64,000 nucleotides of DNA, taken from positions 107,161 to 171,160 of the forward strand of contig CANRKO010000004.1 of assembly GCA_947631235.1 (NCBI GenBank), in the 5' to 3' direction. The translations under genes were made by a program, and so were the position numbers. The notes beneath the pieces were generated by a model. It was not told the origin of the DNA, did no database searches, and worked only from the letters and a program-made list of their open reading frames with translations. Source of the DNA: an uncultured Clostridia bacterium (GTDB taxonomy: Bacteria > Bacillota > Clostridia > UBA1381). Below, in pieces: positions 24,941 through 33,998 of the stretch. How positions within the stretch are numbered: the stretch's first letter is position 1; each line of letters starts with the position of its first letter.

Positions 24941-27900
24941 ATTTTTTCTTTTCAATAACAACGTGCGACATAATGCCGACGGGGCGGAGCATATAACCGT
25001 CCGTCCACTTGTCGCCGGTCGTGCGGTAGGAGGTGTTGCCGTACCACGTGTAATTCTCGTCTGCGTTGTGCAGCGCACCGAACGAGTTAAAGCGGTTGCC
25101 GTACATGACGATTTTAATTTCGTGCCGCCCCGCGCTCAAATTGCCGAGACTCGCTCTGTGCGGCGAGTACGCGATAAGTCCGCGCTTTTCTCCGTCCGCG
25201 TAAACAGCCATGACGGGCGCGTTAAACTTCGGCACGCGGATAAAATATTCGCCCTCGCGGTCAACATCAACGTCAAAAACATACTCGACATTTCCCGTGT
25301 AGAACGTCATGCCCTGCGCGCATATGTCGCCGAACGCCAATTCGGTTTTCGGCGCGGTAACGGTCACGCCGCACACCCCGAAACCGCCGAGCATATACAT
25401 ATTTTCTAGATACGATTTCGCGTTGTACTCCATATCCACTCTAAGTTCGTTCGCGCCTTTTTTCAGTTTTGGCAGTTCTATAACGCTTATCGCCTTATCG
25501 ACGTACCAACCGATTATACCACCGTCCGCCTTTTCGCCGTTCAGGTACACCTTGCATCTGTCCGCGTCCTCGAGTGCAAGGCGGCAGTCCGTCTCAATCT
25601 CCGACCGTATATCGAAGTACATCGTCACCGTATGCGCCTCCCCCGCCTTCACCGCATAAGGCTGGCGGTCAAGACCGGTGCGCAAAGCAAGTCCGAGCGT
25701 TTCACGCACAATGTTGTCCGCTTTTATGAGAGCCGTTTTCTCGTGTATCTCGCCGCCGTCAACAGCGAACCGCGCGTAATCGAGCAGTAACACATTCGGC
25801 TCGGCAAGGTTAAAGCGGTCGATTTTGTCTATTGTCTTAACGGTCTCAAATTCGTCCGTCGCGTAATCTTCAAGCCCGTTCTCCGGTTTGTCGAGCCGCA
25901 GCAAAATACTGTCCTCGCCGTAACAATCCCACTCAAACACGGTCATGCCGTCTTTGAATGTCGCGGGCATATTGAACAGCCCGCCGCTTACCGTGTCGTA
26001 CACCGTAAGCGAATACCCGCCGCGTATTTTTATCGCGTTCCTCTCGCGTCCACCGTCCGACGGGTACGCGTGACACAGAAACAGCCATTTGCAGTCGTTG
26101 TCCGTGCGCAGTTGGTATAGAAGATTACTGTTTTCGTATTCAATATCGCGGAAATCGTCAAGCGCGTCAAGCAGCGCGCCACGCTCCGATTTTACGCATA
26201 CACATTTTTCCGCAAACTCCGCCGCTTTGTTTGACGGTTTCGCATTGACCATCGTCGGCACTTCGCCCTCGAATATGACCGTTCCGCCGTTTGCGGCAAA
26301 TTTTTTGAGAATGTCAAGCGTGGTTTTGCGTATCGTGTTGCACTCCGGCACAATTACAGCCCCGTATCCGCGCTTGCCGACCGTGAGTGTTTTACCGTCC
26401 GTTTTCACGTCCTGCTCCGTCAAAAGCGACTCCGACAGATAATCGAAATCAACGCCGCCCGTCAGCATCCGATCGGCGAATTTTTCAAATTGCCTGTCCA
26501 TATTATTGCGCTTTTTGCGCGTCAAATCGTCCGCGCCGTAGCTTATCCACAGGCTTTCCACGGAGTTCACGACCGCCACACGCGTTATTCTTTTTCCGCG
26601 TGTCAACACGGTATTGAGCCGCGCAAAATGGTTTTCAATACACGCAAATTCGCCGTGCCACGGCGCGTGGTAAAATATCGACCCGGGCCAGTCGCGCTTT
26701 GCCTCGCCCTTGATCGACATGTGCGACAGGTGCGGCACGCGAATTGTTACGCCCAAAGCCGCCTGCCAGTCGCCTTGCAGCTTATACGTTTTAAACGTGC
26801 AATCCCAGTTCGTTACGCCGTATTCCTCGCTCATCACCGCCCCGCGTCCGTACTGCGCCGCGACGCTCGCCGCCTGCTTGACGCTCGTGAACTCGCGTCC
26901 GTCGATAAGCATATCGACGCCCGGCACGTCCATTTTGCGGTAACAGCGCATAGCCTCGCCGACAGTCGTTGTCTGCGCTCCGAGCGGCGATTCAGCCAAA
27001 ATGTGACCGGTCATTAAAATGCCGTTTCGCTTGCACCACTTGCAAATCCTGTCCATAAACACGCGCGCGAAGCACTCCGACGCCGCGTCGTGGTACGCGT
27101 GCCGTCCGCTCAAATCGCCGTCAGCTCTGTCCCACACGTATTCGGGCGCAATATCAAGAGGATCAAAACCGCGTTCTTTTTTACAAAATTCCACAAAATA
27201 CTCCGTGTACGGAACAAACACGTCCTCGTCCGACTCCGCCGCACGTATCGGCTGCTGCTTGCCTATGCGCGGCTCGTCGGTAAAAATCGCGGCTGCCGCC
27301 GTGCCGAAATCAGCGCCGAGCCACGACTTGTACCTCTCGTGCGTGACCTCGATAAATTTGTCTGTTGCGCTAGGGTTCATCGTGTCGGAGTAGGTGCAGC
27401 CGTTAAAAAACTCCTCGCCCTCGGCTAATTCGAGGTACGCGTACCTGACGTTTTCGCCGTTATTAACCGCCGCGTCAATCTCTTCCTGAGTGCTCAAACG
27501 GCGGTAATCGGTCATATATTTATTTTCTATTTTGACTGCGTATGCCGTGAGATAATATCCGCGCGGAATTTCTCCGTTCTCAACCGCCGCGTCAAACTCC
27601 GCCTGCGACGCAAGATAGCCGTCAAGCGGCTTTGACGTAAGGCGCATTTCACGCGCGCGAAGGCGCGGATTTTTCGTTACAAGCCCGTCAGCCGCGCCCG
27701 ACGGGAAACGGTCGTCGTCGTAGAGCCAGCATATAAGCCCCATTTCACGGCATTTCTCCGCCGTGTGCCGTGCCATCTCCATAAATTCGTCGCCGAGGTA
27801 CTCCGTATCCAAACCGTCACGCGGATGTATCACCACGCCGCCGAAACCCATTTCCCTGAATATCAAAAGCTGCTCGTCAATCGTCTGTTTTTCTATCTTG

Positions 27901-27998
27901 CAGTTCCACGACCAGAACGGCAATCCGCGGTACTCCGCCGTCGGATTTTTGAAAAGCTCAACGTCAAGTTCGTGTGAATTATTTTTTGAAAAAATCAT
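24939..27998 (-). CDS. GH106-like alpha-L-rhamnosidase, cytoplasmic
   Basis: This 1019-residue protein has no signal peptide. The N-terminal PFWSWNCKI segment, the MGFGGVVIHPRDGL motif and the WLYDDDRFPSG loop match the large GH106-type rhamnosidases and relatives, whose barrel is followed by beta-sandwich domains. The final 250 residues look like galactose-binding-type beta-sandwiches. It probably removes terminal rhamnose from imported rhamnogalacturonan oligosaccharides left by the PL11 lyase. It is the last gene of the hypCDEF operon: GGAGG at seven bases before the ATG at 27998 overlaps the end of hypE, and 17 bases separate the two genes. The open frame continues to an ATG at 28022 inside hypE, without a ribosome-binding site. 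The exact linkage cleaved cannot be told. Confidence 0.8.
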   Translation of the reverse strand: MIFSKNNSHELDVELFKNPTAEYRGLPFWSWNCKIEKQTIDEQLLIFREMGFGGVVIHPRDGLDTEYLGDEFMEMARHTAEKCREMGLICWLYDDDRFPSGAADGLVTKNPRLRAREMRLTSKPLDGYLASQAEFDAAVENGEIPRGYYLTAYAVKIENKYMTDYRRLSTQEEIDAAVNNGENVRYAYLELAEGEEFFNGCTYSDTMNPSATDKFIEVTHERYKSWLGADFGTAAAAIFTDEPRIGKQQPIRAAESDEDVFVPYTEYFVEFCKKERGFDPLDIAPEYVWDRADGDLSGRHAYHDAASECFARVFMDRICKWCKRNGILMTGHILAESPLGAQTTTVGEAMRCYRKMDVPGVDMLIDGREFTSVKQAASVAAQYGRGAVMSEEYGVTNWDCTFKTYKLQGDWQAALGVTIRVPHLSHMSIKGEAKRDWPGSIFYHAPWHGEFACIENHFARLNTVLTRGKRITRVAVVNSVESLWISYGADDLTRKKRNNMDRQFEKFADRMLTGGVDFDYLSESLLTEQDVKTDGKTLTVGKRGYGAVIVPECNTIRKTTLDILKKFAANGGTVIFEGEVPTMVNAKPSNKAAEFAEKCVCVKSERGALLDALDDFRDIEYENSNLLYQLRTDNDCKWLFLCHAYPSDGGRERNAIKIRGGYSLTVYDTVSGGLFNMPATFKDGMTVFEWDCYGEDSILLRLDKPENGLEDYATDEFETVKTIDKIDRFNLAEPNVLLLDYARFAVDGGEIHEKTALIKADNIVRETLGLALRTGLDRQPYAVKAGEAHTVTMYFDIRSEIETDCRLALEDADRCKVYLNGEKADGGIIGWYVDKAISVIELPKLKKGANELRVDMEYNAKSYLENMYMLGGFGVCGVTVTAPKTELAFGDICAQGMTFYTGNVEYVFDVDVDREGEYFIRVPKFNAPVMAVYADGEKRGLIAYSPHRASLGNLSAGRHEIKIVMYGNRFNSFGALHNADENYTWYGNTSYRTTGDKWTDGYMLRPVGIMSHVVIEKKK

Positions 27999-28015
27999 GG
28001 CAAATCCTCCGCATT

Positions 28016-28996
28016 TCAGCATATTCTCGGCAAACCCTCGCCGTAGAGTTCCGTCACTTTGCGTCTGCCGCCGAGCGGCGTTATAAGCGTCACATCGCCG
28101 CCCTTTACGGCGCGTCCGACTATCGCGGCGTTCTCGCCGTAACGGCTCTTTCTTATAATTTCGAGAGCCTTTTGCGCGTCGCTTTCCGACACGACTGCAA
28201 GCAGCTTACCCTCGTTGCCCATGTGCATAACGTTAAGACCGAGTATTTTACAAAAACCCCTGACCTCCGGCGTTATCGGGATTTTATCCTCGTCTATCTC
28301 AAAACCGCAGCCGGCGTTTTTCGCAAACTCGCAAAGCACCGTTCCCAGACCGCCGCGAGTTATATCGCGCATAGCGTGAATACGAACGCCCGCGCTCATC
28401 ATATTTTGTACCATTTCGCAAAGCGGCGCGCAGTCGCTTTTTATGTTATTCTCGATATTCATGCGCTCGCTCAAAATCGCCGCGTGGTGGTCGCCGAGCG
28501 TACCCGACACTATGAGCGCGTCGCCCTCGCAGCAGTTCGCGCTTTTTATGTCCGCGCCATCCTTTACAAAACCCACGCCGGTCGTGTTTATATACACGCC
28601 GCCGCTGCCCTCGATAACTTTAGTGTCCCCCGCGATTACCGTTACGCCCGCCTCCTTTGCGGTGCGTTCGAGCGACTCTGCTATCAACTTTAGTGTCCCC
28701 GTGTCCGCGCCCTCCTCGATTATATAGGCGGTCGTGATGTACTTCGGCACAGCGCCGCGCATGAGCAGATCGTTCACCGTGCCGCACACCGCGAGCCTGC
28801 CGATGTCGCCGCCCTTGAACGTAAGGGGCGTTACTACAAAGCTGTCGGTCGTGACGGCGATTTTAGTGTCCCCGTCCACAACCGCGCTGTCCTCCATCAT
28901 GTCAAGCACGGGATTTGAACTTGACGCTCTGAAAATCTCGTCTATAAGCTGCGAGGTCGAGCGTCCCCCGCTGCCGTGAGCCATTGTAATTTTCAT
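28016..28996 (-). CDS. hypE: Hydrogenase maturation protein HypE
   Basis: This 326-residue enzyme dehydrates the carbamoylated C-terminal Cys to a thiocyanate, which becomes the CN ligand of the [NiFe] iron. It has the AIR-synthase/PurM fold. The ATP-binding N-terminus AHGSGG and the DDSAV-like MEDSAVVDGDTK are present, and the protein ends in the invariant PRIC. An AGDTKVIEG stretch matches the conserved family motif. GAGG lies five bases before the ATG at 28996; the frame stays open to 29110 but that part overlaps hypD. It carries three of the five GGGGACACTAAA 12-mers described separately. Confidence 0.95.
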   Translation of the reverse strand: MKITMAHGSGGRSTSQLIDEIFRASSSNPVLDMMEDSAVVDGDTKIAVTTDSFVVTPLTFKGGDIGRLAVCGTVNDLLMRGAVPKYITTAYIIEEGADTGTLKLIAESLERTAKEAGVTVIAGDTKVIEGSGGVYINTTGVGFVKDGADIKSANCCEGDALIVSGTLGDHHAAILSERMNIENNIKSDCAPLCEMVQNMMSAGVRIHAMRDITRGGLGTVLCEFAKNAGCGFEIDEDKIPITPEVRGFCKILGLNVMHMGNEGKLLAVVSESDAQKALEIIRKSRYGENAAIVGRAVKGGDVTLITPLGGRRKVTELYGEGLPRIC

Positions 28997-29600
28997 ATTT
29001 ACCTCACCTATTATTCGTATAGTAGTGGAAACACGCGCCCTCCATAGACACCATGCACGCGCCCTGCGGCGTGTCGGGCGTGCAGACTGTGCCGAAAAGC
29101 GGACAACCATGCGGCGGTTTTTTCCCCGATATTACGTCTCCGCACGCGCACGCACCGTTATACATTTTATCGGCGCACAGTTCCGCGCTGCCCACGTCAA
29201 ACTGCGCGTACTCCTTTTTGAGTACAAGCCCCGAATTTTTTATAACGCCCATGCCGCGCCACGCAGCGTCGCACGGCTCAAAGTACTTGTTTACCTTCTC
29301 CCGTGCCTGTGCGTTACCTTCATACGTAACGACCGACGGGTACATATTCAGCGATTCGCCGCCATTTAATTTCGTGAGCGCGTATATTGCAGTCAACAGT
29401 TCCGCGCCGCCAAACCCCGCCGTCACGAACGGAATATTAAGTTCCTTCGCCATATCCTCGAACAGCTTGTGACCCGTTATGACGCTCACATGCCCGGGCG
29501 CGAGGAAACCGGTAATTTTAGTGTCCCCGTCCGCGACCGTGCGTATCGCCTGCGGCATTGTTTTGAGCGCGGTCAAAAGCTTTACATTTTTAGTGTCCCC
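28619..29600 (-). repeat. Five copies of the 12-mer GGGGACACTAAA in hypE and hypD
   Basis: The identical 12-mer (TTTAGTGTCCCC on the plus strand) stands at 28619, 28689, 28862, 29517 and 29589. Four copies encode Gly-Asp-Thr-Lys in frame. The copy at 28689 is read in another frame and encodes part of Thr-Gly-Thr-Leu-Lys. Two pairs are spaced 70 and 72 bases apart. I noticed none elsewhere in the window. Confidence 0.8.
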
Positions 29601-30041
29601 ACTAAGCAGACGCTCGACAATCAGCGCGTACACCGGCGTTGTCGTTTCAAATCCGACCGCCGCGAAAACGAATTGTCTGTCGGGGTTGTCGCGCGCCATG
29701 TCGAGTATTTCAAACGGCGAGTACACCATTTTCACGCTGCCGCCCTCCGCAGCCGCGTCGCGCAGCGACTTTTCCGAACCTTTTACGCGCATCATGTCGC
29801 CGAACGTCACGACCGTCGTGTTCGGCGTGAGCGCCAGTTCCGTGAGACGGTCGATGTACGACGCGACCGTCACGCACACGGGACAGCCCGGTCCCGATAT
29901 AAGCTTTATTTTCGGCGACAGCATAGCCGGTATGCCGTTTTCGGAGATCGACGCGGTATGCGTGCCGCACACCTCCATAATAACCTTTTCCTCGCCGTCG
30001 TAGCCTTTGAGGTACTCCTTTATTTCGTTTAAATCAGGCAT
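29004..30041 (-). CDS. hypD: Hydrogenase maturation protein HypD
   Basis: This 345-residue [4Fe-4S] scaffold protein is where, with HypC, the Fe(CN)2CO group is assembled. Family motifs are intact: the Cys25 motif CGTHTASISENGIP, GPGCPVC (Cys53 and Cys56), GFETTTP and PGHVSVITG. Cysteines near the C-terminus (CACGDVISGKKPPHGCPLFG) hold the cluster. Its start lies inside the end of hypC, overlapping by eight bases, and hypE follows after seven bases. All this marks one operon with translational coupling. Two of the GGGGACACTAAA 12-mers lie here. Confidence 0.96.
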   Translation of the reverse strand: MPDLNEIKEYLKGYDGEEKVIMEVCGTHTASISENGIPAMLSPKIKLISGPGCPVCVTVASYIDRLTELALTPNTTVVTFGDMMRVKGSEKSLRDAAAEGGSVKMVYSPFEILDMARDNPDRQFVFAAVGFETTTPVYALIVERLLSGDTKNVKLLTALKTMPQAIRTVADGDTKITGFLAPGHVSVITGHKLFEDMAKELNIPFVTAGFGGAELLTAIYALTKLNGGESLNMYPSVVTYEGNAQAREKVNKYFEPCDAAWRGMGVIKNSGLVLKKEYAQFDVGSAELCADKMYNGACACGDVISGKKPPHGCPLFGTVCTPDTPQGACMVSMEGACFHYYTNNR

Positions 30042-30255
30042 TGCCCATTTCCTCCAGCATGGAGAAAAGCTCCTCCATTTCCTTCGCCTCGCTCTGCGAG
30101 ATTTTTTGAATTATAAGTCCGGCGTGTACGAGAACGTAGTCGCCGACGGCTACGTTTACCACGCCCGCGTTCGCCTTCGTGAGATTACCGCTGTAATCCA
30201 CCGTCGCGATATTGTCCTTTATCTCAACAACCCTTCCGGGTGCAGCCACACACAT
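30034..30255 (-). CDS. hypC: Hydrogenase maturation chaperone HypC
   Basis: This 73-residue chaperone begins MCVAAPG. Its Cys2 binds the iron group with HypD and then the large subunit. The beta-barrel core sequence TVDYSG and the C-terminal helix are typical of the HypC/HupF family. It overlaps hypD by eight bases and starts one base after the hypF stop, in the order hypF-hypC-hypD-hypE. The client is probably EchE, encoded upstream in the same transcription unit. Confidence 0.95.
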   Translation of the reverse strand: MCVAAPGRVVEIKDNIATVDYSGNLTKANAGVVNVAVGDYVLVHAGLIIQKISQSEAKEMEELFSMLEEMGNA

Positions 30256-30256
30256 A

Positions 30257-32407
30257 TTACCTCTCCTTGTTCAGCGCGTACCAAGCCTGTCCGAGAGCAA
30301 TTCCCCCGTCGTTGGTCGGTACCTGCTCGTTTATATATACGTTAAATCCCCTCTCGGCAAGACCGTTCACGCAAAGCTCGGTGAGTATTCCGTTCGCGAA
30401 AACACCGCCCGAAAGGATTATATTTTTCTCATTTTGATTTGCCGCGAAATCCATTACCGCATTCGCCACGGCATAATGAAATCCGAGCGCGAGCGAATTT
30501 ACGTCCGCGCCGCTTTTTACCGCGCCGTACATTTGACGTATAAGGCTCGCCGTCTGCCACCTGCCGTCAACTGTCGGCAGCGTCAGCAGGTACGGCTCGG
30601 TCGCCTTTCGCGCCGCGCTTTCGAGCATTATCGCGCACTCGCCCTCGTAGCTGTTGTACGCGCTTATGCCGAGCATAGCCGATACCGCGTCGAAAAGCCG
30701 ACCCATACTCGACGATTTCACGGTGTTAATATTGTTTTCCACCGCTGCTTTTATAACCGCGCCGTTTTCCGACACAGGGTCAAGCCCTGCCGATATAAGA
30801 TAGCAGTCGAGCGTTGTCCGCGCGTCGCGCGCGCTTTCGTCGCCGCCCGTCAATGTTGTGTATTCGAGCGACGCTATCCGCGAAAAACCGCCGTCGTAGC
30901 GTATGACCTCGCCGCCCCAAATATTGCCGTCGCCGCCGTAGCCCGTGCCGTCGAACACAAATCCCACAGCCGCGCCGTTTAGCCTGTGTTCAGCCATTAC
31001 TGACGCCATGTGCGCATAATGGTGCAAAAGCGTCTCGCCGTCCGATACGCCCGCGCTCAGATACATCGGGTGCGCGTCCTTTATCGTTACGTCAGGCGTG
31101 AAATTCAACAGCCGCGACAGGCGCGGTATGTTGCTTTTCCACGCGCGGTACGCATCGTCGTTTTCGAGGTCGCCGAAATACTGACTCATGTACGCCGCGC
31201 CGCCCTTAGCGCAGCAAAACGCGGCTTTGAGGTCGCCGCCCAGCGCGAGTACAGACCTGTCCGACCCCGCGTCAATCGTAATCGGCAGCGGTACGTATCC
31301 GCGCGCGCGACGTATCATCTGCACGCGTCCGCATATCACGCGGCACACCGAGTCGTCAAGCGGCGTCAGTATGCGGCGGTTGTGACTCAAAACCTCAAAA
31401 CCGCCGACGCTCTCACGCAAGCTTATAATATCCCCGTTCTCTATTATTATCGGCTCGCCCGACACGTTCGCGCTCGTCATAACAAGCGCGCCGCACATTT
31501 TTGTGAGGTAGTCCTGCACGGGGTTGCACGGCAGAAACGCGCCTATATAATCGCTCTCGCCGCACACCGACGGCGCGAAATCCTTTTTCTTCCTTAAAAG
31601 CACGATCGGTCTCGCGGCAGACAGGAGTGTCCTCTTTTCAAGCTCGTCCGTTTCGGCGTACTCCGATATTTCGTCCAATGAGTGAAACATCACCGCGAAC
31701 GGTTTAGCCGTGCGCCGCTTTATTTCGCGAAGTCTTTTTGCCGCGTCCTCGTCGTCGGCGCGGCACGCGAAATGGTAGCCGCCTATGTCCTTTACCGCAG
31801 CTATGCCGCCGCTTCGGAGCGTTTTAACTGCCGCGTCCAATGGGTCGCCGCCTACGGTGTACGAAAGGACAGGCCCGCACGAGTTACACGCTATCGTCTG
31901 CGCGTGACAGCGAATGTCGTTTATGTCGCGGTACTCCTTCACGCAGTCGCCGCACATTTCAAAGTCGGTCATTGTGATGCTTTCGCGGTCATACGGGAGC
32001 GACTGTTGTATGCTGTACCTCGGACCGCACCGCACACAGCTTATAAACGGGTGCTTAAAGCGTCTGTTACGTGTGTCGTAAAACTCGTCAATACAGCTTT
32101 GACACGTCGCGATGTCGGGCGTGAGCAGCGGCAGTATTTCACTTTCGTCGCCGCTCGGCGCGATTGTAAATCCGTCAAACGCCATGTGCGGCATATCCTC
32201 CTCCGCGCACGACGTTATAACCGCCTGCGGGAGCGACTTTACCTCGTTTATAAACTCGCTTACCCTCTCCCCCTCCGCGGCGATTTCAACAACGCCGCCG
32301 AGGTTTTTCACGTAACCGCGCACACCGTATTTTTCCGCCGCGCGCTTTACGTCGGGTCTGAAACCTATGCCCTGAACCAGACCCGTTATAATATATTTCT
32401 TCGTCAT
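30257..32407 (-). CDS. hypF: Carbamoyltransferase HypF
   Basis: This 716-residue enzyme makes carbamoyl-AMP from carbamoyl phosphate and passes the carbamoyl group to HypE, the source of the cyanide ligands. Order: acylphosphatase domain (about 1-88, with VQGIGFRP), two zinc fingers with the classic spacing at Cys 102/105, 124/127, 152/155 and 174/177, a YrdC-like domain (about 190-370) and a Kae1-like domain (about 380-716) with HHYAHMASVMAEH. Slightly shorter than the usual 750-770 residues but nothing essential is missing. The ATG at 32407 has only a weak GGA upstream. A hairpin lies in the 51-base gap to echF. Confidence 0.96.
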   Translation of the reverse strand: MTKKYIITGLVQGIGFRPDVKRAAEKYGVRGYVKNLGGVVEIAAEGERVSEFINEVKSLPQAVITSCAEEDMPHMAFDGFTIAPSGDESEILPLLTPDIATCQSCIDEFYDTRNRRFKHPFISCVRCGPRYSIQQSLPYDRESITMTDFEMCGDCVKEYRDINDIRCHAQTIACNSCGPVLSYTVGGDPLDAAVKTLRSGGIAAVKDIGGYHFACRADDEDAAKRLREIKRRTAKPFAVMFHSLDEISEYAETDELEKRTLLSAARPIVLLRKKKDFAPSVCGESDYIGAFLPCNPVQDYLTKMCGALVMTSANVSGEPIIIENGDIISLRESVGGFEVLSHNRRILTPLDDSVCRVICGRVQMIRRARGYVPLPITIDAGSDRSVLALGGDLKAAFCCAKGGAAYMSQYFGDLENDDAYRAWKSNIPRLSRLLNFTPDVTIKDAHPMYLSAGVSDGETLLHHYAHMASVMAEHRLNGAAVGFVFDGTGYGGDGNIWGGEVIRYDGGFSRIASLEYTTLTGGDESARDARTTLDCYLISAGLDPVSENGAVIKAAVENNINTVKSSSMGRLFDAVSAMLGISAYNSYEGECAIMLESAARKATEPYLLTLPTVDGRWQTASLIRQMYGAVKSGADVNSLALGFHYAVANAVMDFAANQNEKNIILSGGVFANGILTELCVNGLAERGFNVYINEQVPTNDGGIALGQAWYALNKER

Positions 32408-32425
32408 AATTCCGATATAAAGTCA

Positions 32426-32449
32426 AGGGGCTGTATCGCTACAACCCCT
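32426..32449 (-). other. RNA hairpin between echF and hypF
   Basis: On the minus strand AGGGGTTGTA (32449-32440) pairs with TACAGCCCCT (32435-32426), with one G-U pair, closing a GCGA tetraloop. No T run follows, so it is not a standard terminator. It might mark a processing or stability point between the structural and maturation genes. Confidence 0.5.
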
Positions 32450-32458
32450 ATGTTTGCA

Positions 32459-32905
32459 TTATTCTTCCGCTTTTGCCGCTGCTGCAGCCTTTTTTGCCGC
32501 AGCCGCCTTCTTCATAGCCTCTATCTGTTCGGGTGTGAACTTCGGCTTTTCGGGCGCGGCGGGCGGCTCGCTGTGCAGCGTTACGACCGTCTTTGTCGCC
32601 GACGGCTCGCTGTAGTGAGTATCCATTTTAAGACAGTTTTTTGGGCAGTTGTTCACGCAGTTTTCGCACTGCACACAGCCCATTCTGTCTATCGTCCACG
32701 TCCGTGCCGCACGGTCAACCGTTATCGCGCCCGACGGACACTTTCTCTGACACGAGCCGCAGAAAATACATTGGTCTATATCGTTCTGCACGCTGCCCCT
32801 CGAACGCTCGGGGTACTCGCGCGGAACGACCGGATAATTCTGTGTAGCCGGCTTGGAAAAGAGGTTTCTCAAAGCCAAGCCCGTAAATTTCATTAAACCT
32901 GCCAT
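32459..32905 (-). CDS. echF: Ech hydrogenase ferredoxin subunit EchF
   Basis: This 148-residue polyferredoxin-like subunit passes electrons from reduced ferredoxin to the hydrogenase core. Two [4Fe-4S] motifs are visible, CIFCGSCQRKCP (about residues 46-57) and CVQCENCVNNCP (about 77-88). The last 25 residues form an Ala/Lys-rich helical tail beginning KFTPEQIEAMKKAAAAKK, nearly the same as the tail of EchD. It is the last Ech gene, 13 bases after echE, with GGAGG eight bases before the ATG. EchF homologues I know end after the second cluster or shortly beyond, so the tail is notable. Confidence 0.92.
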   Translation of the reverse strand: MAGLMKFTGLALRNLFSKPATQNYPVVPREYPERSRGSVQNDIDQCIFCGSCQRKCPSGAITVDRAARTWTIDRMGCVQCENCVNNCPKNCLKMDTHYSEPSATKTVVTLHSEPPAAPEKPKFTPEQIEAMKKAAAAKKAAAAAKAEE

Positions 32906-32918
32906 ATCCGTTACCTCC

Positions 32919-33998
32919 TTACCTTTCCGTACAGCTTATACACGGGTCTATCGTGAGTATCAAAAGCGGCACGTCAGCCAGCTCGCAGCCCTTAAGCGTG
33001 TGCAGCAGCGGCATGAGGTTCGTGAAGGTTGGCGTTCTTACTCTCACGCGGTCGAGAAACTTCGTTCCGTTCGCGCGGCAGTAATATATAGCCTCGCCGC
33101 GCGGCTGCTCGACGCGCATGAACGCTTCGCCGTTCGGGTTGCCCTTTACGGCAACCGATATTTCGCCGTCGGGTATCTTGTTTACCGCCTGGCGGATAAT
33201 ATGGAACGACTGGAAAATCTCCTGTATTCTCACGTCGCAGCGGGCGTAGCAATCGCACTCCTTGCTCGTTATAATATCGAAGTCAATATCGCTGTAAGCG
33301 GCGTAGCCGAGGGTGCGCGTGTCAATCTTTATGCCGCTGGCTCTCATCATCGGTCCTGCCGCGCCGAGATATACCGCGTCCTGCGGAGACAGCATACCCA
33401 CGCCTTTAAGTCTCGACTGAACGGTGTAGTCGTTCAAAAATACATTCGTGAGCTTTTTAAGCTCCTTTTCCATGCCGTCAAAATTCTTCACGAATTTTTG
33501 CAGCATTTCCTTCGGCATATCCTTTAACACGCCGCCAATCTTGTTTACCGAGAATATTACGCGTCCGCCGGTGCTTTCCTCGAACATATCGAGGATTTGC
33601 TCGCGCAGTCTCCACGTCTGATAGAACAGCGCCTCGAAACCGAAAGCGTCCGCCAGAAGTCCGAGCCAAAGAAGGTGCGAATGTACGCGCGACATTTCAG
33701 CCCAGATCGTGCGGAGGTATTTCGCTCTGTCGGGAATTTCCGTGTCGAATATACGCTCCATAGCTTCAACGTAGCCCATACCGTGCATGAACGAGCATAT
33801 GCCGCACGTTCTCTCAATTACGTAGAGGTAATCGTTGAAGTCGCGCTTTTCCGCAAGCTGCTCCAGTCCTCGGTGAACGTAGCCTATCTTGGGTATCGCG
33901 TCAACGACCTTTTCGTCCTCCAGCACGAGGTCAAGGTGTATCGGTTCTGGCAGCACGGGGTGCTGCGGGCCGAACGGTATGATTGTTCTGTTAGCCAT
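32919..33998 (-). CDS. echE: Ech [NiFe] hydrogenase large subunit EchE
   Basis: This 359-residue subunit carries the nickel-iron active site. The N-terminal ligand motif is RTCGIC (Cys65 and Cys68) and the C-terminal one is DPCISC (Cys353 and Cys356). The protein ends TER only three residues after Cys356, so there is no C-terminal peptide to be cleaved, and no HycI/HybD-type protease gene occurs in the window. The subunit is homologous to NuoD of complex I and belongs to group 4 hydrogenases. Its start overlaps echD by eight bases. Reaction: 2 H+ plus two ferredoxin electrons to H2, coupled to ion export by EchA and EchB. Confidence 0.95.
   Translation of the reverse strand: MANRTIIPFGPQHPVLPEPIHLDLVLEDEKVVDAIPKIGYVHRGLEQLAEKRDFNDYLYVIERTCGICSFMHGMGYVEAMERIFDTEIPDRAKYLRTIWAEMSRVHSHLLWLGLLADAFGFEALFYQTWRLREQILDMFEESTGGRVIFSVNKIGGVLKDMPKEMLQKFVKNFDGMEKELKKLTNVFLNDYTVQSRLKGVGMLSPQDAVYLGAAGPMMRASGIKIDTRTLGYAAYSDIDFDIITSKECDCYARCDVRIQEIFQSFHIIRQAVNKIPDGEISVAVKGNPNGEAFMRVEQPRGEAIYYCRANGTKFLDRVRVRTPTFTNLMPLLHTLKGCELADVPLLILTIDPCISCTER

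Noticed and set aside
31682..32896. Plus-strand frame of 404 codons opposite hypF and echF
   Set aside because: It spans two well-conserved minus-strand genes and the gap between them; not a gene.
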